Source of the DNA: Cryptomeria japonica
Lineage: Eukaryota; Streptophyta; Pinopsida; Cupressales; Cupressaceae
DNA: 64,000 nucleotides
Assembly (NCBI RefSeq): GCF_030272615.1
Contig: NC_081410.1
Span: 285,571,957-285,635,956 of the forward strand
Reading direction: 5' to 3'
Made by a program: the position numbers and the translations under genes. This document shows positions 10,190 through 19,638 of the stretch, piece after piece. Positions within the stretch are counted from its first letter, which is position 1. Every line of letters starts with the position of its first letter. The notes under the pieces were generated by a model that was not told the origin of the DNA, made no database searches, and saw only the letters and a program-made list of their open reading frames with translations.

Positions 10190-10206
10190 TGTTTTCGAAT
10201 CCCCAA
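10190..10206 (-). promoter_or_regulatory. Probable primer binding site of element T
   Basis: Directly after the LTR end (minus strand ...TTAAAACA) comes T then TGGGGATTCGAAAAC. It starts with TGG as expected for pairing with the CCA end of a tRNA and contains GGATTCGAA like a T-loop complement, but the acceptor-stem length does not fit a full tRNA. A second candidate would be the GGGCGCCC region at 10330-10345. Identity of the primer tRNA is not established. Confidence 0.4.
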
Positions 10207-11157
10207 TGTTTTAACAAGTTGGATACAAGATAAACACTTCAGAAAGACTCTTTATTCAAGGGTCATAAGCAACATCATAGCTCACTAGTCTCGATACTCC
10301 GTCAGCTCAAACAGCCGTGTCACCCCCTAGAGGGCGCCCGTTTTTTTGCCTTTTGCCAGAAGTTAACCCAAAGTGAATTGCTTCACAGTTGAGTAGTTAT
10401 CTTGGGAGATATATGGTGAGTAATCTTGTGGGCGGATTCTTCCCCACCCTTGCACTATGATGTTACAAATGTTTGGATACTGACTCAGCTCAAAGTTTCT
10501 AATGCTAAGGTTCTTAATCAGGCTTCCTGTTCGGCCGTCAGTGATAAACTCCCTCAGGAGGCTTCCCAACCTTTAGAACAAAGGCTTTACGTATCTCGAG
10601 GATACTGGGGGAAGGCTAATCGCTGCGCGCAACCGTTGAAAAGGACTTTCGTCACTTTCCACATTTGATTATAGTGGGTTGGAATTCTTGGCGTTAAAGC
10701 CGTTCCCCACTTAGGTTGTTCCCTTCACACCGGCCATAAACAGCTTTAAGAGTTGAGTGCAACTCCTCGGGAAGGCAGGCCTGCTAAAGGATTTATTGCT
10801 TGAATAAAAGAAAGCATAAGAGTGGTTTGGCTTTTTGGTTCATGATTAATTTATGATCTAAAAGAAGCTAAATGAGGAGCATATAAAAATGAAAGCTTGA
10901 AACAATTTGAGCATAAGTGTGATGCTTCAAATTTGAAAGATGATTGTTAAGAATGGAGGAATGAGGGCTCTATTTATAGCACAAACAGGGCAATGGATGG
11001 TCAGGATTAAAAGGTTTAATCAAGGGCCAGGTTTGAAAGTTGGGGATCCATGTGCACAATTGGCACCAATGACATGGTGACAAGTGTCAACATAGGATTG
11101 GGTTGAGAGAAGAGGTTGGAGGCATTAAAGGCCTGAGGAGACCTCATGGTCTAAACA
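10207..11157 (-). repeat. 5' LTR of element T (951 bp)
   Basis: On the minus strand the LTR starts TGTTTAGACC (11157) and ends GTTAAAACA (10207), giving TG...CA ends with a short TGTTT inverted repeat. It contains a TATA box (10966-10980) and minus-strand AATAAA signals at 10792-10797 and 10251-10256. The right boundary is sharp because the inverted leader copy begins there. The left boundary is inferred from the terminal bases; the partner LTR is not in the window. Confidence 0.7.
10966..10980 (-). promoter_or_regulatory. TATA box of the element T promoter
   Basis: Minus strand GCTATAAATAGAGCC is a strong plant TATA box, about 180 bases into the LTR. It would set transcription start near 10945 and drive the genomic RNA toward gag. 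Position fits a U3/R boundary. Confidence 0.7.
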
Positions 11158-11554
11158 TTATACTTTGTATGCCGTGTTTACATTTTGTATTTTAGAAAAT
11201 CATCCATCCTACTTGATAAATCTCTCAACAAAATCAAAAACATCATAAAAACACCAAGAGGAAAAATCAAGGCAGTCTAGCGCGTGAGAACAACATCTTA
11301 GCGCGTTGAAACTCTGTTTTAGCGCATCCACCAAACCAGTTAGCGCGTCAAAATCACAGTGTAGCGCGTAAATTTCAAGAAAATTTCACAACAAAATTCA
11401 AAGAAATATGTTTTAGCGCGTCTAACAAACCTTTTAGCGCGTTGAAACTCTATTTTAGCGCATCCACTAAACCAGTTAGCGCGTCAAAATCACAGTGTAG
11501 TGCGTAAATTTCAAGAAAATTTCACAACAAAATTCAAAGAAATCTGTTTTAGCG
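11157..11554 (+). repeat. Inverted copy of element T leader (right arm)
   Basis: The plus strand here reads the T leader in sense, from ATTATACTTTG to TAGCG, including the whole periodic array in mirror image (TAGCGC at 11278, 11299, 11320, 11341, 11362, 11414, 11435, 11456, 11477; mutated at 11498 and 11550). It differs from the left arm at about two positions. It joins the integrase fragment with a three-base overlap, GCG (11552-11554). Confidence 0.9.
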
Positions 11555-12474
11555 TCTTTCATCTAATAGTTCCAATTCTTGCAGTCGATTTACCCGATAC
11601 TCTTCATCTGGAATCAAGCCTTTCAAAGAGACTCTAAGAGATGGAATTTCTACCTCCAAGGGTAAAATAGCTTCTGATCCATATACCAAGGAATATGGTG
11701 TTGCCCCTGTAGGTGTGCGGATGCTAGTCCTGTAGGCCCAAAGAGCTGGATTGAGTTGTATATGCCAATCTTTGCCTGCATCATTTACTGTTTTCTTAAG
11801 GATTTTTAGGATCGTTTTGTTAGATGCTTCTGCCTGACCATTTCCTTGTGGATAGTATGGTGTAGAAAATCGATGCTGGATTTTGAATTTTTCACATAGT
11901 TCCTGCACATCTTGGTTTTTGAAAGGTCGTCCATTATCTGTGACAATTGAACTTGGAATACCATATCTGCAGATTATATAATTTAAGATAAAAGAAGCAA
12001 TTTGTTTTCCAGTTACTGTGGTCATGGGAACTGCTTCAATCCATTTGGTAAAGTATTCTGTGGCAGTTATAATGAACTTGTGTCCATTTGAAGATGAAGG
12101 ATGTATTTTGCCTACCAGATCTAATCCCCACTGACAAAAGGGCCAAGATGTGGTAAATGGTTGCAGTTCCTGTGCTGGTGCATGTATCAGATTGCCATGG
12201 ATTTGGCATTTAGGACATTTCTTGGCGAAATGATATGAGTCTTTTTCCATGGTAGGCCAGTAATATCCCATTCGTAGAAGCTTTTTAGCAAGAGTAGTGC
12301 CACTCGAATGTGTACCACAAATACCTTCGTGAAGTTCGTGTAAAGCCGAATCAGAATCATTACGATCAAGACAACGAAGAAGAGTACCATCGAGACCTCG
12401 ACGATATAAGGTATCAGCGGTAAGGGTGTAACGGGAAGCTTGTCGGATAAAGTTACGTTTTTGGTTGCGGGATT
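11552..12474 (-). pseudogene. Duplicated integrase fragment of a T-family element
   Basis: This 923-bp block matches 2054-2976 of element T without any insertion or deletion. I count three substitutions (2162/11660, one near 2607/12105, and 2938/12436), about 0.3%. It encodes integrase from NQKRNFIRQ through the HHCC and DD35E motifs to LELLDERR and lacks the amino and carboxyl ends, so it is a broken gene. It is fused at its left to an inverted leader copy and ends at its right in unrelated sequence at 12475. The near identity dates the event close to the insertion of T itself. Confidence 0.92.
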
Positions 12475-13636
12475 TCTTATGATTCAAAGTTATTCTATAT
12501 ACTCTAGTCAGTTATCTCTACTGAAACATTCAGTCGATATGCACAGTATAGTTGGTTAAAGAAGAAAGTATTCACAGAGCCCAGTATACACCGAGCTGTC
12601 TACCGAGTATCATTCCATGTCTACCAAGCAGCAACAATGATATACCGAGTTGATATACACCAAGTGAAACATTTTACCAGATTCACTGAACCTAGACATA
12701 TATGAGAAATGTGTTACAAAGATCGAGGAACAAGTAACCGTTATCACATTGGAAATTGCACATAAAGATTATGTATGATTTTGAGGTCATCTAAACAATT
12801 AAATATTTTGTATAGTTATTCATTCAAAAAATCATGTTTGTAAGATCGAAGCAATAATCAGATCACCGACATAAGAGATCTATTTATACAACATGGATTG
12901 AGATCAAAAAATATACATGCAGTGAAAGAAAGAGATATAGTGGTGTATGAAGCAAGACATGTAAAAGCACAAAAGTGTTATGACTGTTACAAAGACATAG
13001 AGGTCACCGAGAAGGATTTCAGAGAACAATCAAAGAATAGAGTAAATAGAAGGGTTTACCAAGTTACTTTATGGGTTACTGAGGTATGCTATAAGCAAGG
13101 TAATCTAATTTTGAGCACATAGAATCTGCTATAACATTCCAGATGTAAAGTTGCAGATATTTGTAATAATTTATTGTAATATTTTGAAGCTGTAAGAGAC
13201 ACCTTTAATAGGGTAAAAGACTCTAACTAAATCTATAAATTGTAAAGCCTCTAACTAGGTACAACATTTAGAATAAGTGTTGTGAAATCCTTTAGCAAGG
13301 TAGATCTAATAGATCTTGATACTCCTAATAGGGTAAGCTATTAGAAATAGATAAACATGTAGCTCTAACCGAGCAACCTTTATTATTGTAGTAGTGAAGT
13401 TGTGGGTGCCATCCCCACCACAGTTTTTCTCTCTAACAAAGAGTTTCTGCCTAACCAAAATATATGTGTTATGGAGTGAATCATGTATGATTGTCACTTA
13501 TTTAGTTTAGCATTATATTATGTTACTACACTATTTAGTTTATGCTTAACAATAAAGTTATTGTTGAAGAAAAGTTTTGAAGTACTGATTCACCCCTCCC
13601 CTCTCAGTACATTAGCTTTCCATATTGGGCCTAACA
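12475..13636 (+). repeat. Copia-type LTR remnant, plus strand
   Basis: The right end reads GGGCCTAACA (13627-13636) and is preceded by the hairpin motif seen in the other copia-type LTRs of this window. The usual primer site is absent, so this is a solo or truncated LTR. The left end is set only by the junction with the integrase fragment, and no TG start or target duplication was recognised. No coding frame of interest occurs inside. The size (~1.16 kb) resembles the LTRs of elements E and F. Confidence 0.5.
13582..13610 (+). other. U5 hairpin of the LTR remnant
   Basis: GTACTGA (13582-13588) and TCAGTAC (13604-13610) form a perfect 7-bp stem around the pyrimidine-rich loop TTCACCCCTCCCCTC. 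It matches in position and loop the hairpins of elements A, B and F. Confidence 0.7.
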
Positions 13637-13676
13637 CACACACCCTTAATTCTCTAGCTCTTGTACCTACTGGACC

Positions 13677-14430
13677 TCAATAGATTAGTCTTACATATTT
13701 ATGAGCTTTGGCAAGTGAATATGTGATAGATGAACTCATGTAGAATGTCCTAGTTTGCACAAGTCTCTTGAGTTGCATATCAATGTTACTACTTATAATC
13801 TTTGCCCAACTGATTCTCTCCTTTCCAGTTGATATGATCTCCATGAAGTAAAACATCCAATTCTGAAAATGAGATGCTTGTGAAGCTCGTACAATTTGGT
13901 TTAGAAATGTGATCAAATCACCAAATTATTCTTTGAAGTCGATCATGTGAACCTTGGTGGGTATCTTAGATAAGATAGGCATTCTCTTCAATAGCCAATA
14001 CTTTATTCCTAGACACTTGTCAAGATCATCATTATAGAATGTTCACACTATGTCTTTACTCTTGTAAATCATGTTGTAGAATTTAGGTATATGAAAGGAT
14101 TCACCGATGGCCTCCTCAAAAAGATAGGCTATCTCTCTACCATTAGGTGCCACTATCATCCTCTTGCTCATGTCATAGTACTCGGTATACTCAACCATCA
14201 ACTCATTTCACTACACTGCTAGAGGGAAGCTTTTTTCTTTCACTATTTCACTCTCGATCATCATCTTGGAGTATCTAGAAGGCTTGGTGGCATACAATGG
14301 TCCTTGAAATTTCTTCATGTTAATCTGACCGAGGTTGATATCTCCTATATTGCCCCAAAATGATACAATCTTGGAATCTATTACATCTCCCTTTGAGTCC
14401 TCCTTGATGAGAGTTTGTCATGATTTGGCC
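13677..14430 (-). pseudogene. Decayed ORF of a plant-mobile-domain-like kind
   Basis: A minus-strand frame runs from about 14430 to 13677 with at least four in-frame stops. The longest clean stretch (13677-13916) includes FLNQIVRASQASHFQNWMFY and MEIISTGKERISWAKIISS. Upstream in the same frame come GREIAYLFEEAIGESFHIPK and KYWLLKRMPILSKIPTKVHM. I do not recognise a catalytic motif. The pattern of hydrophobic helices resembles proteins of uncertain role carried by plant retroelements (plant-mobile-domain relatives), including the ORF2 of elements A and B and ORF3 of LINE L. That family link is by eye only. No LTR ends pairing with it were identified. Confidence 0.45.
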
Positions 14431-14790
14431 ATATCCTACCTAATAACAACTTCAATTCTAATGTTTGAAGGAAATAATTTTTCTATCTCCAATGATAAAA
14501 TCATTGATTGAAGAAGTCAGTTCATCGTGGTTGATGATCAAGTTCAATACCTTCAATGTCTTCGCCTAGTCTTTGTTAAAAACATCTTTAATCAACAAAT
14601 GAATTCACTATGAAAAAGGTCAGTTTGTTGTGTCAGATGATGAAAGTTTCTACCTCCAATGATTTCACTTTTTCCTTTGATGAAAATTGATGCCAACAAG
14701 AGATGAATTTGCCTTTAATGGATGACAAACTTGACTGATATGTATAATTAAAATCACTTCGATCATAAGCCTGTACAAAATCAATTTTTT
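14431..14790. other. Non-coding stretch
   Basis: I see no gene, RNA or clear repeat here. It is AT-rich with scattered short direct repeats and may be the tail of the decayed element carrying the neighbouring pseudogene. Confidence 0.4.
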
Positions 14791-15182
14791 GTTTGATCAA
14801 ATGAAATGATCAAACACACTTTATAGTTGTAGGAAAGGGTGTGATAGTTCATCACAAGGATGACTTGTGAATTCAATTTAATGTTTTGTGATTAAAACTT
14901 GCAAGGCCAACTTGTGACTATAAGTTTGAATTCAAATAGAAACAATTTTCCTTTTAAATTGTGGGGCCCATCCAAGGTGGAATTTTATGTTTGATCAAAT
15001 GAAATGATCAAACACACTTTACAGATGTAGTAAAGTGTGTGATAGTTCATCACAAGGCTGAATTTTGAATTCAATTTAATGTTTTGTATTTAAAACTTGC
15101 AAGGCCAACTTGTGACTATAAGTTCAAATTCAAATTAAAACATTTGTCCTTTTAAATCGTGGGGCCCATCCAAGGTGGAAAA
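14791..15182. repeat. 198-bp tandem duplication with foldback cores
   Basis: Two units start with GTTTGATCA at 14791 and 14989 and end with GGGGCCCATCCAAGGTGGAA. Each contains the perfect inverted repeat GTTTGATCA/TGATCAAAC (14791-14799 with 14807-14815; 14989-14997 with 15005-15013). The second unit has another perfect stem, CACACTTTAC (15013-15022) with GTAAAGTGTG (15030-15039), degenerate in the first unit. Confidence 0.85.
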
Positions 15183-17127
15183 AAATGTCAAATGCATCAT
15201 ATTATAAAACATCTTTCCTTGAGTTGTACTTTTGACATGTCAAATGAAATAACATGATTCTTATGTTGCACATTTGGCATGGCAAAGAAAATGGCCCAAG
15301 CCCTTAAATAACACTTTCAGGGGGTCAAAAGCATGTCAAAGGAAGTAAAATTTGGAATGGCTAATATGCCCATTGGAAGCTTGATTGGAGATAGAATTGG
15401 TCAACTTTTTTTTATCATAATTAGCAAAGGAACTAGAAATCCTTAAGTCATTTCCTAAAGAATGCAAAGGAAGTTGGTTAAAAAGCTTAAGTCCACATTT
15501 AGCGAGGCAAAGAAAATAGCCTAAGTTCATGGACTTGATCACTATTTAAAGTGGTCGATCTCCCTCTTCACTTGATATAGCTTGATCCTAGAAACATATT
15601 TGTCAAAACAATAATATTCATAATCAAAGGAAATGCAATACAAGACTAGGGCAAGGAAATACCTAAAAATTCTTGTTGTAGTTTTAAGGTGTCAGCGATA
15701 GTGATTGAAATGCTTAAGTTGCACTTTTGAGTGGTCAATCATAGGGATTGAAATCTTATGTCACACTTTTAGGGGGTCAATGACTATCCTCCAAAATGAA
15801 AACCTAGAATATTTACCCTCAAAAATTAACTTTCCTTAGCCAAATTTATACCTCATTTGAATCAAAACCAATTAATGGTGTGAATCCTTGACCTTCAAAA
15901 TATCGAATGTGAGATCAACTCAAACTTGCCCATTCTACAAGGATCTCTCCTATAAATATTACTGAACAGAGTCATAAAGCTGAAAACAAAAGAAGGGTCC
16001 CCATTTGTGATGGGGAAATGTGTGAAATGGTCACATCTGGTGACTCCACTAGACTCCACTGGAGAAATGTTCCTAAACATTTCAAGAATAAAAACCCACT
16101 TGAAACATAGAATCTCTAGAAAATTCTCCTAAGTGAATCAAAAGGTTAAAAAATATACACAAACAAGAGGAAAGTCTCAAATGGTACCAAGTCACTTAGT
16201 CTTTGACTACCCATGTGTGTGCAGTTGCATTTTTTCCTTCTCACGAGAGGATCGTAGTTTCCAAAGTCCATTATGAATAGCTACATAGTTTATATTAACT
16301 TAAAAAGTATCCTAGATAGATCCTCACTGCCAACGAGCTTCTATATAGCCCCAACAAGATTATTGTTGTAATCTCATGAATATTTCTCCTTTGCCACCCA
16401 AGCATCCATAACCTCGATGGAGATACTCACATATTCCTAAAGCCAAAACTTTGATATTTCATTTTTATTTCATTTCCTCTTTTTCTCTGATTTTTCTACT
16501 TTTCTCATTTTCACTCTTTTCTCATGATATTACTTTTCTTTCTCACATATTTTTGCACTTTGGATTGTAAGAAATGAAGCTCACTAGGGTTTAAGAATTA
16601 TAGTGGCACTGAAGCAAGACTTTAGATTTTTCATTAATCACAACTTCACCTAAAAATCATAATGACCCGAAGTTCATTAGTGTGTAAGATATAGTAATCA
16701 AAAGATGTCAGCATCAAGATACAATAAGTGATTTTCTCCGAGTTAAGAATAAATCCTAAACAAATAATAACACTAAGAAAGAATCACCTTGAACTCTACA
16801 GAACCTTATGAGAAAACATCCAAGAAATGAACTAGATATAATGATATAATGCCAGAGTGTGCCTTGGTATGATCGCCTCCTCATGCATGGTATCTCTCAA
16901 AACTAAAGAAAAGAAAAGCAAACTAGATTGAAGACAACAAATTAAACTAATTGAGATGACAAAATCATGAGTCAAATGACTCAAACAAATCAAAACCTTG
17001 GCTTGACAAAACAACTAAAGTAAAGTGACAAAGGAAATCTATTCTAAGACTAACACAAGCTAATCTAGGACCAAACTTAAAGGGAAACCTATCCCAACTA
17101 TATACAAGGCAAGCTACTAGACCTAGC
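15183..17127. other. Non-coding, probably decayed retroelement flanks
   Basis: No gene is supported. At 16038-16050 TGGTGACTCCACT followed by a second TCCACTGGAGA resembles the primer-site region of some plant gypsy elements on the plus strand. Pyrimidine-rich DNA at 16465-16560 would be purine-rich on the minus strand and could be the polypurine region of element C. Neither the 3' LTR of C nor its boundary was found here. Confidence 0.35.
16038..16050 (+). promoter_or_regulatory. Possible gypsy primer binding site
   Basis: TGGTGACTCCACT preceded by CACATC looks like the LTR end and primer site of a plus-strand gypsy element, whose LTR would lie to the left. No LTR partner or coding region supports it, so it is tentative. 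Confidence 0.3.
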
Positions 17128-18057
17128 CTAAGGTTGTAAGTAATGCTTGAGGAATTGTCTATTGATGGGAAATGAAACATCCTCTTCAATCAATGTCTTT
17201 AGCTTAAAAGAATTTTCTCCCAGGATTTTGGAGATTTGGTATGAACCTTTCCACAATTTGTTGAACTCGTCATGTTCTCCTTGTTTTTCATGAGCTTTAT
17301 CCCAATAAAAAACCAAGTAAAAAATCCTTAAAGCCTTGATTATTTCTTTCTTATCAAACTAATGTTTCACCACTCCTTGGTTTTTTTCAAAGTTGTTCAG
17401 TGCTTCATCTCTCTTTTCTTTGAGCTGATGTAGTTGTGCTAATATTGTTTGAACCCGATCCTTACCCTCTAGGTACTCTTTCATAATTTGCAAAGTGGGA
17501 CTTCTAAATTGAATAGGGAAGATTGGGTCTTGCTTATACACAAGATGATAAGGAGCGGTTCCCAAGGAATTCTTTATCCTTATTCTATTGGCCCAAAGGG
17601 TGCACTTGAGCTGCGTGTCCCAATCATTTGGATTTTATCTATAAATTTCTTAATGACACTTAAAAGATTCTTATTTGTTGACTTTACTAAGCCATTTGCC
17701 TGAGGATAATAATTGGAAGAAAATTTCAGGGTTATACCATATTCAAATACCCAATTGAAAATCGAAGTGATGTAAATGTGGGACCATTATCACAAACAAA
17801 GGCATGCAAACATCCAAATCTAGTGAAACAAATTCTTCAAAAAAATTGATCACAACATTGGTAGTGTAGGACTTGAGAGATTTTGTCTTTGACCATCTAG
17901 TACAATAATAAGTAGAAATTAGAATGTACCTATGTTGTGCTGAGGATGGGGGATTAATCATACCAATAAAATATCATCCCCATTGACCAAAAGGTCTTAC
18001 TTTTATGATAGACTACAGCGACATGGTAGAGTTGCTCTCTTGAATAGTGGCTATCTA
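17128..18057 (-). pseudogene. Integrase remnant of element C
   Basis: Fragments in several frames together resemble a plant gypsy integrase. HYSREQ lies next to the junction with B, then INPPSSAQHRYILISTYYCT with a WSKTKSL segment, then GTAPYHLVYKQDPIFPIQF, and the C-terminal NKLWKGSYQISKILGENSFK ending FLKHYLQP at 17128. The first part of the zinc-binding domain should continue at 45503 on the other side of element B. Multiple frameshifts and stops make it non-functional. The segment WGMDFIG expected near the first catalytic aspartate is degraded. Confidence 0.8.
18053..18057. repeat. Target-site duplication of element B, left
   Basis: ATCTA precedes the B LTR start (TGTTGG at 18058) and is repeated at 45498-45502 after the other B LTR. 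It shows that the integrase piece of C and the RT piece of C were once contiguous. Confidence 0.92.
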
Positions 18058-18554
18058 TGTTGGAAACCAATAACACTGAGAGGGGGGAGGAGGGGGGGGG
18101 GGGGGGGGGGTGAATCAGTTTTATACCAAAATAGAAGATTTTAGCTTTAATAAAACATTCATACACCAACCAGTATACCAGTATAAACATAATTGAAAGA
18201 AGTAATGCAACCAATAAGCCAAACACATAAATGAGAACCATAACACACAAATTTATACGTGGAAAACCTCAATGAGGAAAAACCACAGTGGGATTTGTGA
18301 CACACAATATTAATTCATTAGCCATATGAAGAGATATTACAATATATGATGGGCCTGCACTTGCAGGAAGGCTTGCAGCCTAGAGAACACTACTCATCAC
18401 AATAGGAGCCTCATTGACTACATAACAATATGGAGAAGTATGAACTACTTAGTATAGAATCTCCTATGCCAGAATATAGTTCCAGTTTAAGCTCTATCTA
18501 TTTTGGTTAAAACCCTAAACCTCAGTACCATAATAACCCTTACAATGAATTCCT
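18058..18554 (-). repeat. 3' LTR of element B, first part
   Basis: Aligns with 44574 onward of the 5' LTR. It is cut at ...AATTCCT by the insertion of element A and resumes at 37283. It contains a pure 19-base G run (18092-18110) within the U5 hairpin loop, where the 5' LTR has only seven, a homopolymer expansion. Confidence 0.9.
18550..18554. repeat. Target-site duplication of element A, left
   Basis: TTCCT before the A LTR, matched by TTCCT at 37278-37282 after the other A LTR. Confidence 0.92.
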
Positions 18555-19336
18555 TGCTAGGATTCCCAAAGATACTGAGAGGGGGGGTGAATCAGTATCT
18601 AACCGGTATATAGATTTTATAACCTTATTAAATAAATTGCATTCTAAAATAGTGTACCAGTAAGCAAGAATTAATGTAGTAAATATGAACAATAAACACA
18701 ACATAGAAAGCACACCATAACACAAGATTTTTAATGAGGAAACCCAGTGTGGGAAAAACCTCAGTGGGATTTGTGACCCACAATATTCACTCACTAGCCA
18801 ATGAATGGATATTACTTACAATAGGGGCTTGCACATGCAGGAAGCCCAACTGCCTAAAGCTCACCGCTTATTTACAAAAGGAAGTCTCACTGACTTACAA
18901 AATGGATTATGCAAATCCAATATAATGTACTGCTTTAGTTCAGCATCTACTATGCCAGGTTCAGTTTGGTTTAAGCTCATACAATAACCATAAACCTTAC
19001 TCCAAAATCTGCTTAAATATTCACATATTACTTCTGTAATAATCTTCCCATGTCTGCTTCTTAAATGATTTACAAGATCTCATACTTATATATGATTCTT
19101 ATTACAATATGCCTTGTCAGCTTACAAAAAGATATTACAATTAAATATAATATGTAATAATCAAAATCCTATCGACTGGGATGTCGGTAAACATTATTGT
19201 TGCTGTCGGTGAACTATCTATCGGTGTAGAGTCTGCCAGTGTCGGTGCCTACCGGTGCCATAGGATTGCAAGGTTGCCATCAATGACAATACCTTCAATC
19301 ACCTACACATTCTCATTGGAGTGTGTAATGCCAACA
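18555..19336 (-). repeat. 3' LTR of element A (782 bp)
   Basis: Direct repeat of 36501-37277. Plus-strand ends are TGCTAGG and GCCAACA. Contains the U5 hairpin at 18571-18599. The plus-strand open frames across it (for example 19181-19612) are chance. Confidence 0.92.
18571..18599 (-). other. U5 hairpin in A 3' LTR
   Basis: GATACTGA (18571-18578) pairs perfectly with TCAGTATC (18592-18599) around a G-rich loop, which in the element's RNA reads TTCACCCCCCCTC. Confidence 0.8.
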
Positions 19337-19352
19337 ATCTCCCCCTTTGGCA
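19337..19352 (-). promoter_or_regulatory. Polypurine tract of element A
   Basis: Minus strand CAAAGGGGGAGAT immediately precedes the 3' LTR start TGTTGG. This is the standard plus-strand DNA primer for LTR elements, in the expected place. Further CCCCCT motifs at 19432 and 19483 are look-alikes inside the untranslated region. Confidence 0.85.
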
Positions 19353-19638
19353 TTGATGGCAACACCCAGGAGAAAAATTCAAAAATGTATCCAAAATTTG
19401 AAGTCCAAAAAATCTTACCAAAACTATGTGCTCCCCCTGAACAGATGATCTCTTCTGTCCATCATTTTTCTCATCTCTACTACTCCCCCTTTGACATCAA
19501 TGACAAAGGCTATCAAAAATGTCAACTGAGTGTAGTTCTCAGCTGGAACCTTGTAACCAGTTGGTTACAATCTGAAATAGATTTGCCAATGCAAAATTTA
19601 GGCTCTCAGTGAACCTGTCACTGTCCTTCAATGCTGCT

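Larger units (their letters stand above)
1..11157 (-). mobile_element. Element T: Tat-lineage Ty3/gypsy LTR retrotransposon, nearly intact, 3' end outside the window
   Basis: Read on the minus strand the order is 5' LTR (10207-11157), leader, gag, protease, G-patch-like segment, RT, RNase H, a second RNase H (aRH), integrase, then a long repeat-rich 3' untranslated region running off the left edge. A degenerate RNase H followed by a second archaeal-type RNase H before integrase is the known hallmark of the Tat lineage. One in-frame stop is the only break I see in about 2480 codons, so the insertion is young. No sequence in 1-1771 matches the 5' LTR, so the 3' LTR should lie left of position 1. 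Confidence 0.88.

Noticed and set aside
10325-10345. GGGCGCCC site as the primer binding site of element T
   Set aside because: It would put the LTR end in the middle of sequence without CA, whereas TTAAAACA followed by TGGGG at 10207 gives proper LTR ends. Kept only as an alternative.
19181-19612. Plus-strand 143-codon frame across the A 3' LTR
   Set aside because: It spans the LTR end and polypurine tract of a minus-strand element; chance frame.
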